Assembly (NCBI RefSeq): GCF_019097595.1
Contig: NC_080722.1
Location: forward strand, 20,806,130-20,870,129
DNA length: 64,000 nt
From: Hemibagrus wyckioides
Lineage: Eukaryota; Chordata; Actinopteri; Siluriformes; Bagridae
Direction of reading: 5' to 3'
Position numbers and translations under genes: made by a program. This document shows, one piece after another, positions 1-64,000 of the stretch (positions are counted from its first letter, which is position 1; the number at the start of each line of letters is the position of its first letter). Under the pieces are notes generated by a model that ran no database searches, had not been told where the DNA came from, and saw nothing but the letters and a program-made list of their open reading frames with translations.

Positions 1-2120
1 ACTCGCTCACTCATTCACTCACACGCTCGCTCACTCACACGCTCGCTCACTCACTCACTCACACACTCGCTCACTCACTCACTCACACACTCGCTCACTC
101 ATTCACTCACACACTCGCTCACTCATTCACTCACACACTCGCTCACTCATTCACTCGCTCACTCATTCACTCACACACTCGCTCACTCATTCACTCACAC
201 ACTCGCTCACTCACACACTCGCGCACTCATTCACTCACACACTCGCTCACTCACACGCTCGCTCACTCACTCACTCACACACTCGCTCACTCACTCACTC
301 ACACACTCGCTCACTCACTCACTCACACACTCGCTCACTCATTCACTCACACACTCGCTCACTCATTCACTCACACACTCGCTCACTCATTCACTCACAC
401 ACTCGCTCACTCATTCACTCACACACTCGCTCACTCATTCACTCACACACTCGCTCACTCACACACTCGCGCACTCATTCACTCACACACTCGCTCACTC
501 ACACACTCGCGCACTCGCTCACTCACACGCTCGCTCACTCACTCACTCACACACTCGCTCACTCACTCACTCACACACTCGCTCACTCACTCACTCACAC
601 ACTCGCTCACTCATTCACTCACACACTCGCTCACTCATTCACTCACACACTCGCTCACTCATTCACTCACACACTCGCTCACTCATTCACTCACACACTC
701 GCTCACTCATTCACTCGCTCACTCATTCACTCACACACTCGCTCACTCATTCACTCACACACTCGCTCACTCATTCACACACTCGCTCACTCATTCACTC
801 ACACACTCACTCACACACTCACACACTCACACACTCATTCACTCACTCACTCACTCACTCGCTCACTCATTCACTCACACACTCGCTCACTCACACACTC
901 GCTCACTCATTCACTCGCTCACTCATTCACTCACACACTCACTCACACACTCGCTCACTCATTCACTCACACACTCACACACTCGCTCACTCATTCACTC
1001 ACACACTCGCTCACTCATTCACTCACACACTCATTCACTCACACACTCACTCACTCACACACTCGCTCACTCATTCACTCACACACTCGCTCACTCATTC
1101 ACTCACACACTCGCTCACTCATTCACTCACACACTCACTCACTCACTCACTCACTCACTCACACACTCGCTCACTCATTCACTCACACACTCACTCATTC
1201 ACTCACTCATTCACTCACACACTCACTCATTCACTCACTCACTCGCTCACTCATTCACTCACACACTCACTCACTCACACACTCGCTCACTCATTCACTC
1301 ACACACTCACTCACACACTCGCTCACTCATTCACTCACACACTCACTCATTCACTCACACACTCACTCACACACTCGCTCACTCATTCACTCACACTCAC
1401 TCATTCACTCACACACTCGCTCACTCATTCACTCACACACTCACTCACACACTCGCTCACTCATTCACTCACACACTCACTCACACATTCACTCACACAC
1501 TCACTCATTCACTCACTCGCTCACTCATTCACTCACTCATACACTCACTCATTCACTCACACACTCACTCGCTCACTCATACACTCACTCATTCACTCAC
1601 TCGCTCACTCATTCACTCACACTCGCTCACTCATACACTCACGTACTCACTCATTCACTCACTCACTCGCTCACTCATTCACTCACACACTCGCTCACTC
1701 ATTCACTCACACACTCACTCATTCGCTCGCTCGCTCACTCACACACTCGCTCACTCACTCACTCATTCACTCACTCATTCACTCACTCACACACTCGCTC
1801 ACACACTCGCTCACACACTCGCTCACACACTCGCTCACTCACTCGCTCACTCACTCACACACTCGCTCACTCACTCGCTCACTCACTCACACACTTGCTA
1901 ACTCACAGACTCACTCACTCGCTCACACACTTGCTAACTCACAGACTCACTCACTCGCTCACACACTTGCTAACTCACAGACTCACTCACTCGCTCACAC
2001 ACTTGCTAACTCACAGACTCACTCACTCGCTCACACACTTACTCGCTCACTCACACACTCACTCACTCGCTCACACACTTACTCGCTCACTCACACACTC
2101 ACTCACGCACTCACTCACTG
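1..2120. repeat. ACTC/ACAC/ATTC-type tandem array
   Basis: About 2.1 kb made almost only of CACTCACTC, ACACACTCGCTC and CACTCATTC words. Short higher-order units of 16-24 bp are shuffled along the array, and near its right end a 32-bp-type unit (containing TTGCTAACTCACAGACTC) repeats four times. It fills what should be the rab5 intron upstream of the first visible exon. Open frames across it (Thr-His-Ser-Leu repeats) are artefacts of the repeat. The array runs off the left edge. Confidence 0.95.
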
Positions 2121-2569
2121 GATTCTCGTATTAAGTTGAAACAATAAAAAAGTCACAGATTGAGTGAAAATGAGGCGTGCAGCTGCTCCTCCAACCTCCT
2201 ACAACAGAAGTAGAAGACACACGTCTGCTCAGTGAAGCGTGTTTTGTGTTCGTCCTGTAACCAGCTGTACACGTTTTCAACTATCTGTCTGAGTATCAAA
2301 CTTTTACTCAGAGTGTTCTTGGGAAATATCCGACACGCTGTCTTTGTTTGGTCACGTGCTTTTACAGTCATGTGATCTGAATATATTTGCATTCTTAATA
2401 GCGGTCAGGGCAGGATATTCAAATAAATCAGCTTGTTTCTTTTTAGGTGTACATGTTTGTGTTATAGTTTTCTACTGAAATTACACATGAAAAAGATTTT
2501 TTATGTCCCTGACACTTACATCTGAATATAAAATATTGATGAAATAATTTTTTTTTCAATGGGAGAACG
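2121..2569. other. rab5 intronic sequence, nothing recognised
   Basis: Ordinary AT-rich intron sequence between the left-edge array and a Tc1 relic. I see no exon, RNA gene or repeat in it. Confidence 0.6.
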
Positions 2570-2571
2570 TA

Positions 2572-3619
2572 CCGTGCTCAGCTTAAATGAGTACAAGTAC
2601 CATTTTAAACAATATCTCAATGAACACAAAAACAATCTCCAAAATGTTGACAAGATTAAGTTTAATATAACATCTGTTTAACTTATAACATGAAAGAAAG
2701 GGTAATAATATAACTTAGATTACACATTTTTCAGTTTTACTCAAATTAGGGTGATGTAAAAATGAGTACACCCCACAACAAAAACTACTACATCTAGTAC
2801 TTTGCATGGCCTCCATGATTTTTAATGATAGCACCAAGTCTTCTAGGCATGGAATGAACAAGTTGGTGACATTTTGCAACATTTATCTTTTTCCATTCTT
2901 CAATAATGACCTCTTTTAGAGACTGGATGCTGGATGGAGAGTGATGCTGAACTTGTCTCTTCAGAATTCCCCACAGGTGTTCGATTGGGTTCAGATCAGG
3001 AGACATACTTGGCCACTGAATCACTTTCACCCTGTTCTTCTTCAGAAATCCAACAGTGGCCTTAGATGTGTGTTTATGATCATTGTCATGTTTGAAAAGT
3101 GAACGACGACCAAGGGCACGGAGTGATGGTAGCACCTTCTCTTTCAGTATAGAGCAGTAGATCTGTGAATTCATGATACCCTCAGTGAAATGCAGCGCCC
3201 CGACACCAGCAGCACTCATGCAGCCCCACATAAGGACACTGCCACCACCATGTTTCACTGTAGGCACCATGCATTTTTCTTTGTTTTCCTCACCGTTGCA
3301 TCAGTTCCAAAAACATTTATCTTGGTCTCATCACTCCAGAGTCCTAGTAGTCTTCATCTTTGGTAGCATGGCAAAGATGAAACGCCCTTTTATAGTCCAC
3401 TGTCTGCTGGACACCTGTGTAATGAATAATTAGACTCGCATGTGGTTGAATTCTTCTTAAATTAGACATTTGTATTCTAAAATGTTATATTATTAACAGT
3501 TAAACAGATGTTATAAAACTTAGTTTTGTCAACATTTTGGAGATTGTTTTTGTGTTCATTGAGATATTGTTTAAAATGGTACTTTTCAAAGGGGGTGTAC
3601 TCATTTACACTGAGCACTG
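2572..3619 (-). mobile_element. Internally deleted Tc1 transposon with long terminal inverted repeats
   Basis: Ends flanked by TA (2570-2571 and 3620-3621) carry inverted repeats of about 110-130 bp: the left arm (about 2572-2695) matches the reverse complement of about 3495-3619, sharing words such as CAATATCTCAATGAACAC. Between them lies only the C-terminal half of a Tc1 transposase on the minus strand. At about 1.05 kb it is shorter than an autonomous Tc1 of roughly 1.2-1.6 kb, so this is a defective deletion derivative. It sits in the rab5 intron before exon 3744-3866. Confidence 0.88.
2794..3270 (-). pseudogene. Tc1 transposase, C-terminal fragment
   Basis: A 158-codon open frame with the second half of the Tc1 DDE domain: KHGGGSVLMWGC, then the second catalytic Asp in HDND, then [11 protein letters not shown] with the catalytic Glu 34 residues later (DD34E spacing). 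The N-terminal helix-turn-helix domains and the first catalytic Asp are missing, so it cannot encode an active transposase. The open frame shows only that the copy is not very old. Confidence 0.88.
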
Positions 3620-3712
3620 TATATTACTTTAATCACCCACTCGTTCCCACATTCACTCATTCACACACCCATTCACTGTCTCTCTGTCTCAATCACTTTC
3701 TCAGTCTCTCGC

Positions 3713-5156
<1,444 letters not shown>

Positions 5157-5420
5157 TTCACTGATTCATTCTGGTAGCAAAGGGTCCAGACAGAGATGCA
5201 GAGAGGCCAGAGACGAGCACCTGGCATTTATAGTGATGATGATCCCTTCAGAGATTATGTTTTTGATCATTATTTCCTAAAGAAATCATATAAGCTAGCA
5301 CTTCCTCTCTCACTCTTTCACTTCCTGTCTGGTTTATCCATATTTTATGAAAATACTAACCTGATTCATGTCTCGAGGCTCATTTTTAAAACACAATAAA
5401 CAGCTATGAGGTTGTTTCGG
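5157..5420 (+). other. rab5: rab5 3' UTR with poly(A) signal
   Basis: AATAAA at 5395-5400, followed by a GT-rich stretch (about 5411-5437) of the kind that forms a downstream cleavage element. This gives a compact 3' UTR of about 250 nt. Confidence 0.75.
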
Positions 5421-5611
5421 TGGTGGGTGGTGCGTGCACCACTTTTCCCTCCTCCCCTTTGTTATTGTCCTTTTATTTTTGTTGTGCAACGATCTTGATG
5501 AAGAGCTCATGGTGGGAATCTTGCACCCAAATCATTTTGTACATGAGTGAGTATTGTTTTTATTGCAATGGTGGACATCATGGCATTATTATTGGGGTTG
5601 TGTGCGTGTGC

Positions 5612-5648
<37 letters not shown>

Positions 5649-6134
5649 CGTGTGAATGAGCATTACCTCTGACACCTGAAGAAACATTTTTAACATTGTG
5701 GTTTTTCAATCTGTAAAGAGGGAAATTAAAAAAGGAGGGAAAGATCTGTGTGTAGTGTGTTTCCTTGGTTTCAAACACAGGCGCTTTAGCAGGTTCTATG
5801 AATATTCATGAGATATGCAAATTTGACCATTCTTAATTCGATGAATACTGCAACCTCGGTAAACCAGTCTCTAGTCACAGGATTTAGATCAGTTTATAAG
5901 TCTGGAGTGATCTTGCAGTTTTTTAACTGATTTATTGAATGGCGGCTCAAACGCCCTGAATAAAAGCGTTACCATGACAACCACCATCTATTTATCACGA
6001 TCTATAAGTCACGTAACCATGTGATATCTTGGAATAATGAAATATTAAGTTAAAATAACAATGTATTAAGGTAAAGAGACAGTACTTCGAAATAATGAGA
6101 TAATATCTCGGGGTAACAACAGGCCACGGTTTGT
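5421..6134. other. rab5-drosha intergenic region
   Basis: Contains a GT/GC microsatellite at about 5598-5656. At about 6020-6115 there is a degenerate AATAATGAGATAATATC-type repeat whose reverse complement resembles the tract at 16540-17200. No gene is visible. Confidence 0.6.
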
Positions 6135-6662
6135 TTTAAAGCACGAAAACAGCAGGACCGCGCTGTAGGAGCGCTTTTATCACCACATAGTGTGTCCAGT
6201 TGACGCGATTTAACGACGGACACGCGTCCTCAACGTTTATTGGCTGATGTAGACATGCCTCGATCTGATTGGCCAAACTGTGCTCTATCTTTTTGAGCTT
6301 GTCGAGTAAAAACCACAGGCTGTATCCCAAACGGATTCATTACTCGATATCTAGTGCCCTAGGGAAGGTGTAGATGAGTTAGAGTGTGCCCTATGTAGTA
6401 CACCTATTTAGAGTATAGGAAGTGATATAGGATACGACTTTTGCTTGGTGTTTAGATGAGGACCTCTAGGAACCCGGATCCTCTATAAGAGCTAACTGTA
6501 TTTATTTATACATGGTTACACGAATTTAAATGTAAAATCTGTATTATTTATTTCTTTTCATCATTTCATTTGTTTATATTTCCTCGTGTTGCTTCCGGTT
6601 CGACTCCGATGAGATTTTGTCCTGTTAGCACATTTAGCTTGATTAGCGGCTAGCACGCGCAG
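6135..6662 (+). promoter_or_regulatory. drosha: Candidate drosha promoter and noncoding first exon
   Basis: 6135-6350 is locally CpG-rich (GACGCG, ACACGCGTCC, ACGACGG) and has two inverted CCAAT boxes (TTATTGGCTG near 6240, TGATTGGCC near 6265). CTTCCGG at 6592-6598 is an ETS-type initiator motif common in housekeeping promoters. About 70 bp later CGCGCAG|GTAGGC (donor at 6663) could end a noncoding exon that splices to 7351. Inference from motif content and position only; no TATA box is evident. Confidence 0.4.
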
Positions 6663-7350
6663 GTAGGCACACACTGGATGTTAACGGGTTTGGGGGGGTG
6701 TTTAGATTTATATATGTTATTTACATTGGATTTTTCTGATTTCCCGCTGACTCTGAAATCTAATTCTAAAAAGCCTATTTCTCATTTTATTTATCATTCC
6801 CTGTGCACTACGTAGGATGCTAAATATCTCCAACAGGGAAGGGTTTAGGAATCTAGTTCCCTAAACCCAGTTCCAATAGTTTCTGCACTCCATGTAGTGC
6901 ACTAGTTGTCCAATAGAGAATAGTTTCTCTCATCCTTGTATCGTACATATATGCACTATGTAGTGTATTACAAAGGGATTATATATCCAATGTTGTGTCT
7001 TATGTCCATCATACATAGTACACTGTGTGTCCCTTAACATAAGTGCACTATAAAGGGTGTAATGCTTCCTCAGAAGTGCACTCTTCATCCAATAGGGAGC
7101 CATGAATGCTTTCCTTGTTCCCTTTGGAAGTGCACTACAGTTGGGTATGGAATAGGTGCTTACAGTACGTAACCTGTAGTAGGGCCCTACATAGTGCACA
7201 CTTTATGTCTAATGGGGACTCAGTTTCCTAATTTCAAGTGGACTGACCTAGAACATGGTGCACCACAAAGGGTGAAATAATGACGTATTACACAAATTGC
7301 CCTCTGAGTCGTATCTGTGCAATAGTCTTCATTTTCTGGCCTTGTTTCAG
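6663..7350. repeat. Degenerate TAGTGCACTA-type dispersed repeat before drosha coding exon 1
   Basis: From about 6340 to 7275 the sequence repeats variants of TGTAGTGCACTA, CACTATGTAGTG and ACAAAGGGTG, with stretches such as CCAATAGGGA. This resembles an old fish dispersed repeat with palindromic modules. No coding potential. It spans the inferred intron between the noncoding exon and the ATG exon. Confidence 0.55.
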
Positions 7351-7353
7351 ATC

Positions 7354-60777
<53,424 letters not shown>

Positions 60778-61225
60778 AGAAGGGAAAAGGATGGTACACG
60801 GTAACAGACAACTGGCTTTCCCAGAAAACACACACACCTATTTTATATAATAATCACCACTGTTCCTGCATTAGGACGTGCCCTTGGTGACCTCTTGAGA
60901 GCGTGGATCTGAGGAGCACAAAGGAAAGCAATGCACTTAGATTCAGCGACGACGAGCTAAAGACAGAATGCAGCAGGAGTTTCTGGGTAAATGTGCTTCT
61001 GCATCTACAGAGACGTCGATTTCATCCCTCGTGGTGATGACGGGGAAACAGCTGAAGGGAACACTGATAAAGTGATCATCGAATGAAGTGGACTTGGACT
61101 CCTCTCTTTTTGGTTCATACCTTGATTTTATTTCAGATATTTTGTTTTTAATGAACGTCACTGAGACACTGTGATTATAAATAAACTGTATAAATATATC
61201 AGAAATGTGGATTTTTTTCATGAAC
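60778..61225 (+). other. drosha: drosha 3' UTR with poly(A) signal
   Basis: AATAAA at 61180-61185, followed by ATGTGGATTTTTTT near 61204-61217 as a possible downstream element. The UTR is about 420 nt and free of recognised repeats. Confidence 0.78.
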
Positions 61226-61555
61226 GTTCTTTTTACATCCTTAGTCTCAGATTCACAGACACATAAATCGTTCTATACATATAATAGATTAATAATTATG
61301 TATACTATAGATGTGTAGCACAAAGATTAAGCATGCTGTTAAAAAAAAAAAGACTCACGGCATATTCACACAGATAGTGTTGCGTTAGCTTCACAGCTGG
61401 AGTGTTATGTTGCTGGACCTGTAGTGTGCTGCTCAGGGACGGTTCTGGATGCTGCGTTAATGCTGCAGTGTTTCCCATGATGACGCCTTACATCAGGATT
61501 TAAAAAGGTGAAAGAAGGAGTGACGTTCACTTCATGTCTTGGTATATATGTATGT
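61226..61555. other. Intergenic sequence downstream of drosha
   Basis: No gene or repeat recognised. Confidence 0.55.
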
Positions 61556-61556
61556 A

Positions 61557-61862
61557 TGTTAGCACGTTTGCCTCACACCTCCAGCGTCCTGGGTTCGAAT
61601 CTCGCTCCCGTTCATTGTATGTGTGGAGTTTGCATGTTCTCCCCGTGCTTGGTGGGTTTCCTCCAGGTGCTCCGGTTTCCTTCCTAGGCTGATTGCCCAT
61701 AGTGTGTGATTGTGAGTGTGAGAGTGTGTGTGCCCTGCGATGGGTTGGCACTCCGTCCAGGGTGTATCGTGCCTGGATGCCCGATGACGCCTGAGGCTCC
61801 CCGTGACCCGACGATAGATCGGATAAGCGGTACAGACAGTGAAATGAAATGACATGAAATAT
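61557..61862 (+). mobile_element. tRNA-derived SINE
   Basis: Head has an A-box-like TTAGCACGTTTGCC and a B box GGTTCGAATCT at 61592-61602. The body has the conserved words GTGTGGAGTTTGCATGTTCT, GCGATGGGTTGGCACTCCGT and GATAAGCGGTACAGA, a common fish SINE layout, ending in a GAAATGAAATGACATGAAAT tail. Slightly truncated at the 5' end, and about 25 bp missing before the GATTGCCCATAGTGTG part. Transcribed, if at all, by RNA polymerase III. Confidence 0.85.
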
Positions 61863-61957
61863 ATAGTTTTTCTTCAAATTTCTTTCTTTCCCAGTGAGCT
61901 GTGAATACATCAGTCACAAATGTGCGTTTTATTAATTTGTAAATAATTTTGCAGCTA

Positions 61958-63205
61958 CACTATATTGCCAAAAGTATTCGCTCACCCATCCAAATAATCA
62001 GAATCAGGTGTTCCAATCACTTCCATGGCCATAGGTGTATAAAATCAAGCACCTAGGCATGCAGACTGTTTTTACAAACATTTGTGAAAGAATGGGTCGC
62101 TCTCAGGAGCTCAGTGAATTCCAGCATGGAACTGTGATAGGATGCCACCTGTGCAACAAATCCAGTCGTGAAATTTCCTCGCTCCTAAATATTCCACAGT
62201 CAACTGTCAGCTGTATTATAAGAACGTGGAAGTGTTTGGGAACGACAGCAACTCACCCACGAAGTGGTAGGCCACGTAAACTGACGGAGCGGGGTCAGCG
62301 GATGCTGAGGCGCATAGTGCGAAGAGGTCGCCAACTTTCTGCAGAGTCAATCGCTACAGACCTCCAAACTTCATGTGGCCTTCAGATTAGCTCAAGAACA
62401 GTGCACAGAGAGCTTCATGGAATGGGTTTCCATGGCCGAGCAGCTGCATCCAAGCCATACATCACCAAGTGCAATGCAAAGCGTCGGATGCAGTGGTGTA
62501 AAGCACGCCGCCGCTGGACTCTAGAGCAGTGGAGACACGTTCTCTGGAGTGACGAATCGCGCTTCTCCATCTGGCAATCTGATGGACGAGTCTGGGTTTG
62601 GCGGTTGCCAGGAGAACGGTACTTGTCTGACTGCATTGTGCCAAGTGTAAAGTTTGGTGGAGGGGGGATTATGGTGTGGGGTTGTTTTTCAGGAGCTGGG
62701 CTTGGCCCCTTAGTTCCAGTGAAAGGAACTCTGAATGCTTCAGCATACCAAGACATTTTGGACAATTCCATGCTCCCAACTTTGTGGGAACAGTTTGGAG
62801 CTGGCCCCTTCCTCTTCCAACATGACTGTGCACCAGTGCACAAAGCAAGGTCCATAAAGACATGGATGAGAGAGTCTGGTTTGGATGAACTTGACTGGCC
62901 TGCACAGAGTCCTGACCTCAACCCGATAGAACACCTTTGGGATGAATTAGAGCGGAGACTGAGAGCCAGGCCTTCTCGTCCAACATCAGTGTGTGACCTC
63001 ACAAATGCGCTTCTGGAAGAATGGTCAAAAATTCCCATAAACACACTCCTAAACCTTGTGGACAGCCTTCCCAGAAGAGTTGAAGCTGTTATAGCTGCAA
63101 AGGGTGGACCGACGTCATATTGAACCCTATGGATTAGGAATGGGATGTCACTTAATTTCATATGCGCGTCAAGGCAGGTGAGCGAATACTTTTGGCAATA
63201 TAGTG
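61958..63205 (+). mobile_element. Complete Tc1 transposon, apparently intact
   Basis: 1,248 bp between TA dinucleotides (61956-61957 and 63206-63207). The first 29 bases (CACTATATTGCCAAAAGTAT and TCGCTCACC) are identical to the inverted right end. It contains one uninterrupted transposase and a TATAAAA box at 62038-62044. Same family as the defective copies at 8604-9264 and, more distantly, 20801-21590. Confidence 0.93.
62092..63123 (+). CDS. Tc1-family transposase, full length
   Basis: 343 residues, the usual Tc1 length. It cuts the element at its TA-flanked ends and reinserts it. N-terminal helix-turn-helix around 5-45 ([30 protein letters not shown]), GRPR at 59-62, second HTH 65-115, then the DDE domain: Asp154 in LWSDESRF, Asp245 in FQHDCAPVH, Glu280 in [11 protein letters not shown], with 34 residues between the last two (DD34E). 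Ends [13 protein letters not shown]. The frame is open further upstream to an ATG at 62035, but that lies before the TATA box, and [10 protein letters not shown] at 62092 is the family's normal start. No stop or frameshift seen. Confidence 0.92.
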   Translation: MGRSQELSEFQHGTVIGCHLCNKSSREISSLLNIPQSTVSCIIRTWKCLGTTATHPRSGRPRKLTERGQRMLRRIVRRGRQLSAESIATDLQTSCGLQISSRTVHRELHGMGFHGRAAASKPYITKCNAKRRMQWCKARRRWTLEQWRHVLWSDESRFSIWQSDGRVWVWRLPGERYLSDCIVPSVKFGGGGIMVWGCFSGAGLGPLVPVKGTLNASAYQDILDNSMLPTLWEQFGAGPFLFQHDCAPVHKARSIKTWMRESGLDELDWPAQSPDLNPIEHLWDELERRLRARPSRPTSVCDLTNALLEEWSKIPINTLLNLVDSLPRRVEAVIAAKGGPTSY

Positions 63206-63207
63206 TA

Positions 63208-63962
<755 letters not shown>

Positions 63963-64000
63963 ATTACTTTTCCTTTAAATATACACTCTAAATAATAATA

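Noticed and set aside
61592..61602. tRNA B-box-like GGTTCGAATCT as a possible tRNA gene
   Set aside because: No cloverleaf can be folded; the flanking body is that of a SINE.

Overview
The window is vertebrate nuclear DNA from a teleost fish, probably an otophysan such as a catfish; that narrower guess rests only on the style of the dispersed repeats. Evidence for a teleost is the multi-exon genes with GT-AG introns, several Tc1 transposon families, L1/L2/RTE-type LINE relics, a tRNA-derived SINE and very abundant microsatellites and minisatellites. Coding sequence is about 6.6% of the window.

Layout: 1-2120 is an ACTC/ACAC-type tandem array. 3744-5156 holds the last three coding exons of a Rab5 GTPase gene (plus strand; its 5' part lies left of the window), with a poly(A) signal at 5395. 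6135-6662 is a candidate promoter and noncoding first exon. 7354-60777 is a complete drosha gene (nuclear RNase III of the Microprocessor) on the plus strand. I could join 30 coding exons at GT-AG borders with matching phases into one 1,299-codon frame that ends in TAA, with a poly(A) signal at 61180. 61557-61862 is a tRNA-derived SINE, and 61958-63205 is a Tc1 transposon with an uninterrupted 343-residue transposase and identical 29-bp ends. The right edge carries a TCTA microsatellite.

The drosha protein runs from a proline-rich N-terminus through an RS/RE-rich segment, a central platform/PAZ-like region with two zinc sites, RNase IIIa and RNase IIIb to a dsRNA-binding domain and a basic tail. 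All catalytic and zinc ligands known from human DROSHA are present. Drosha and its partner Dgcr8 cut primary microRNA hairpins in the nucleus. Rab5 acts on early endosomes, and nothing suggests a functional link between the two genes.

The introns are unusual. They hold at least ten distinct minisatellites (units of 14, 20, 29, 30, 30 and 44 bp, among others), long pyrimidine or purine tracts, and GT repeats that run directly into acceptors or form donors. Points most worth a second look are: an in-frame 60-nt candidate cassette exon at 19514-19573; exon 27, whose weak donor abuts a 2.4-kb minisatellite that stays open in the exon's frame for about 800 codons; a near-perfect 100-nt hairpin in intron 20; an inverted pair of Tc1 fragments in intron 13; and a 29-bp array with about 40 copies of an NF-Y-like CCAAT box in intron 12.
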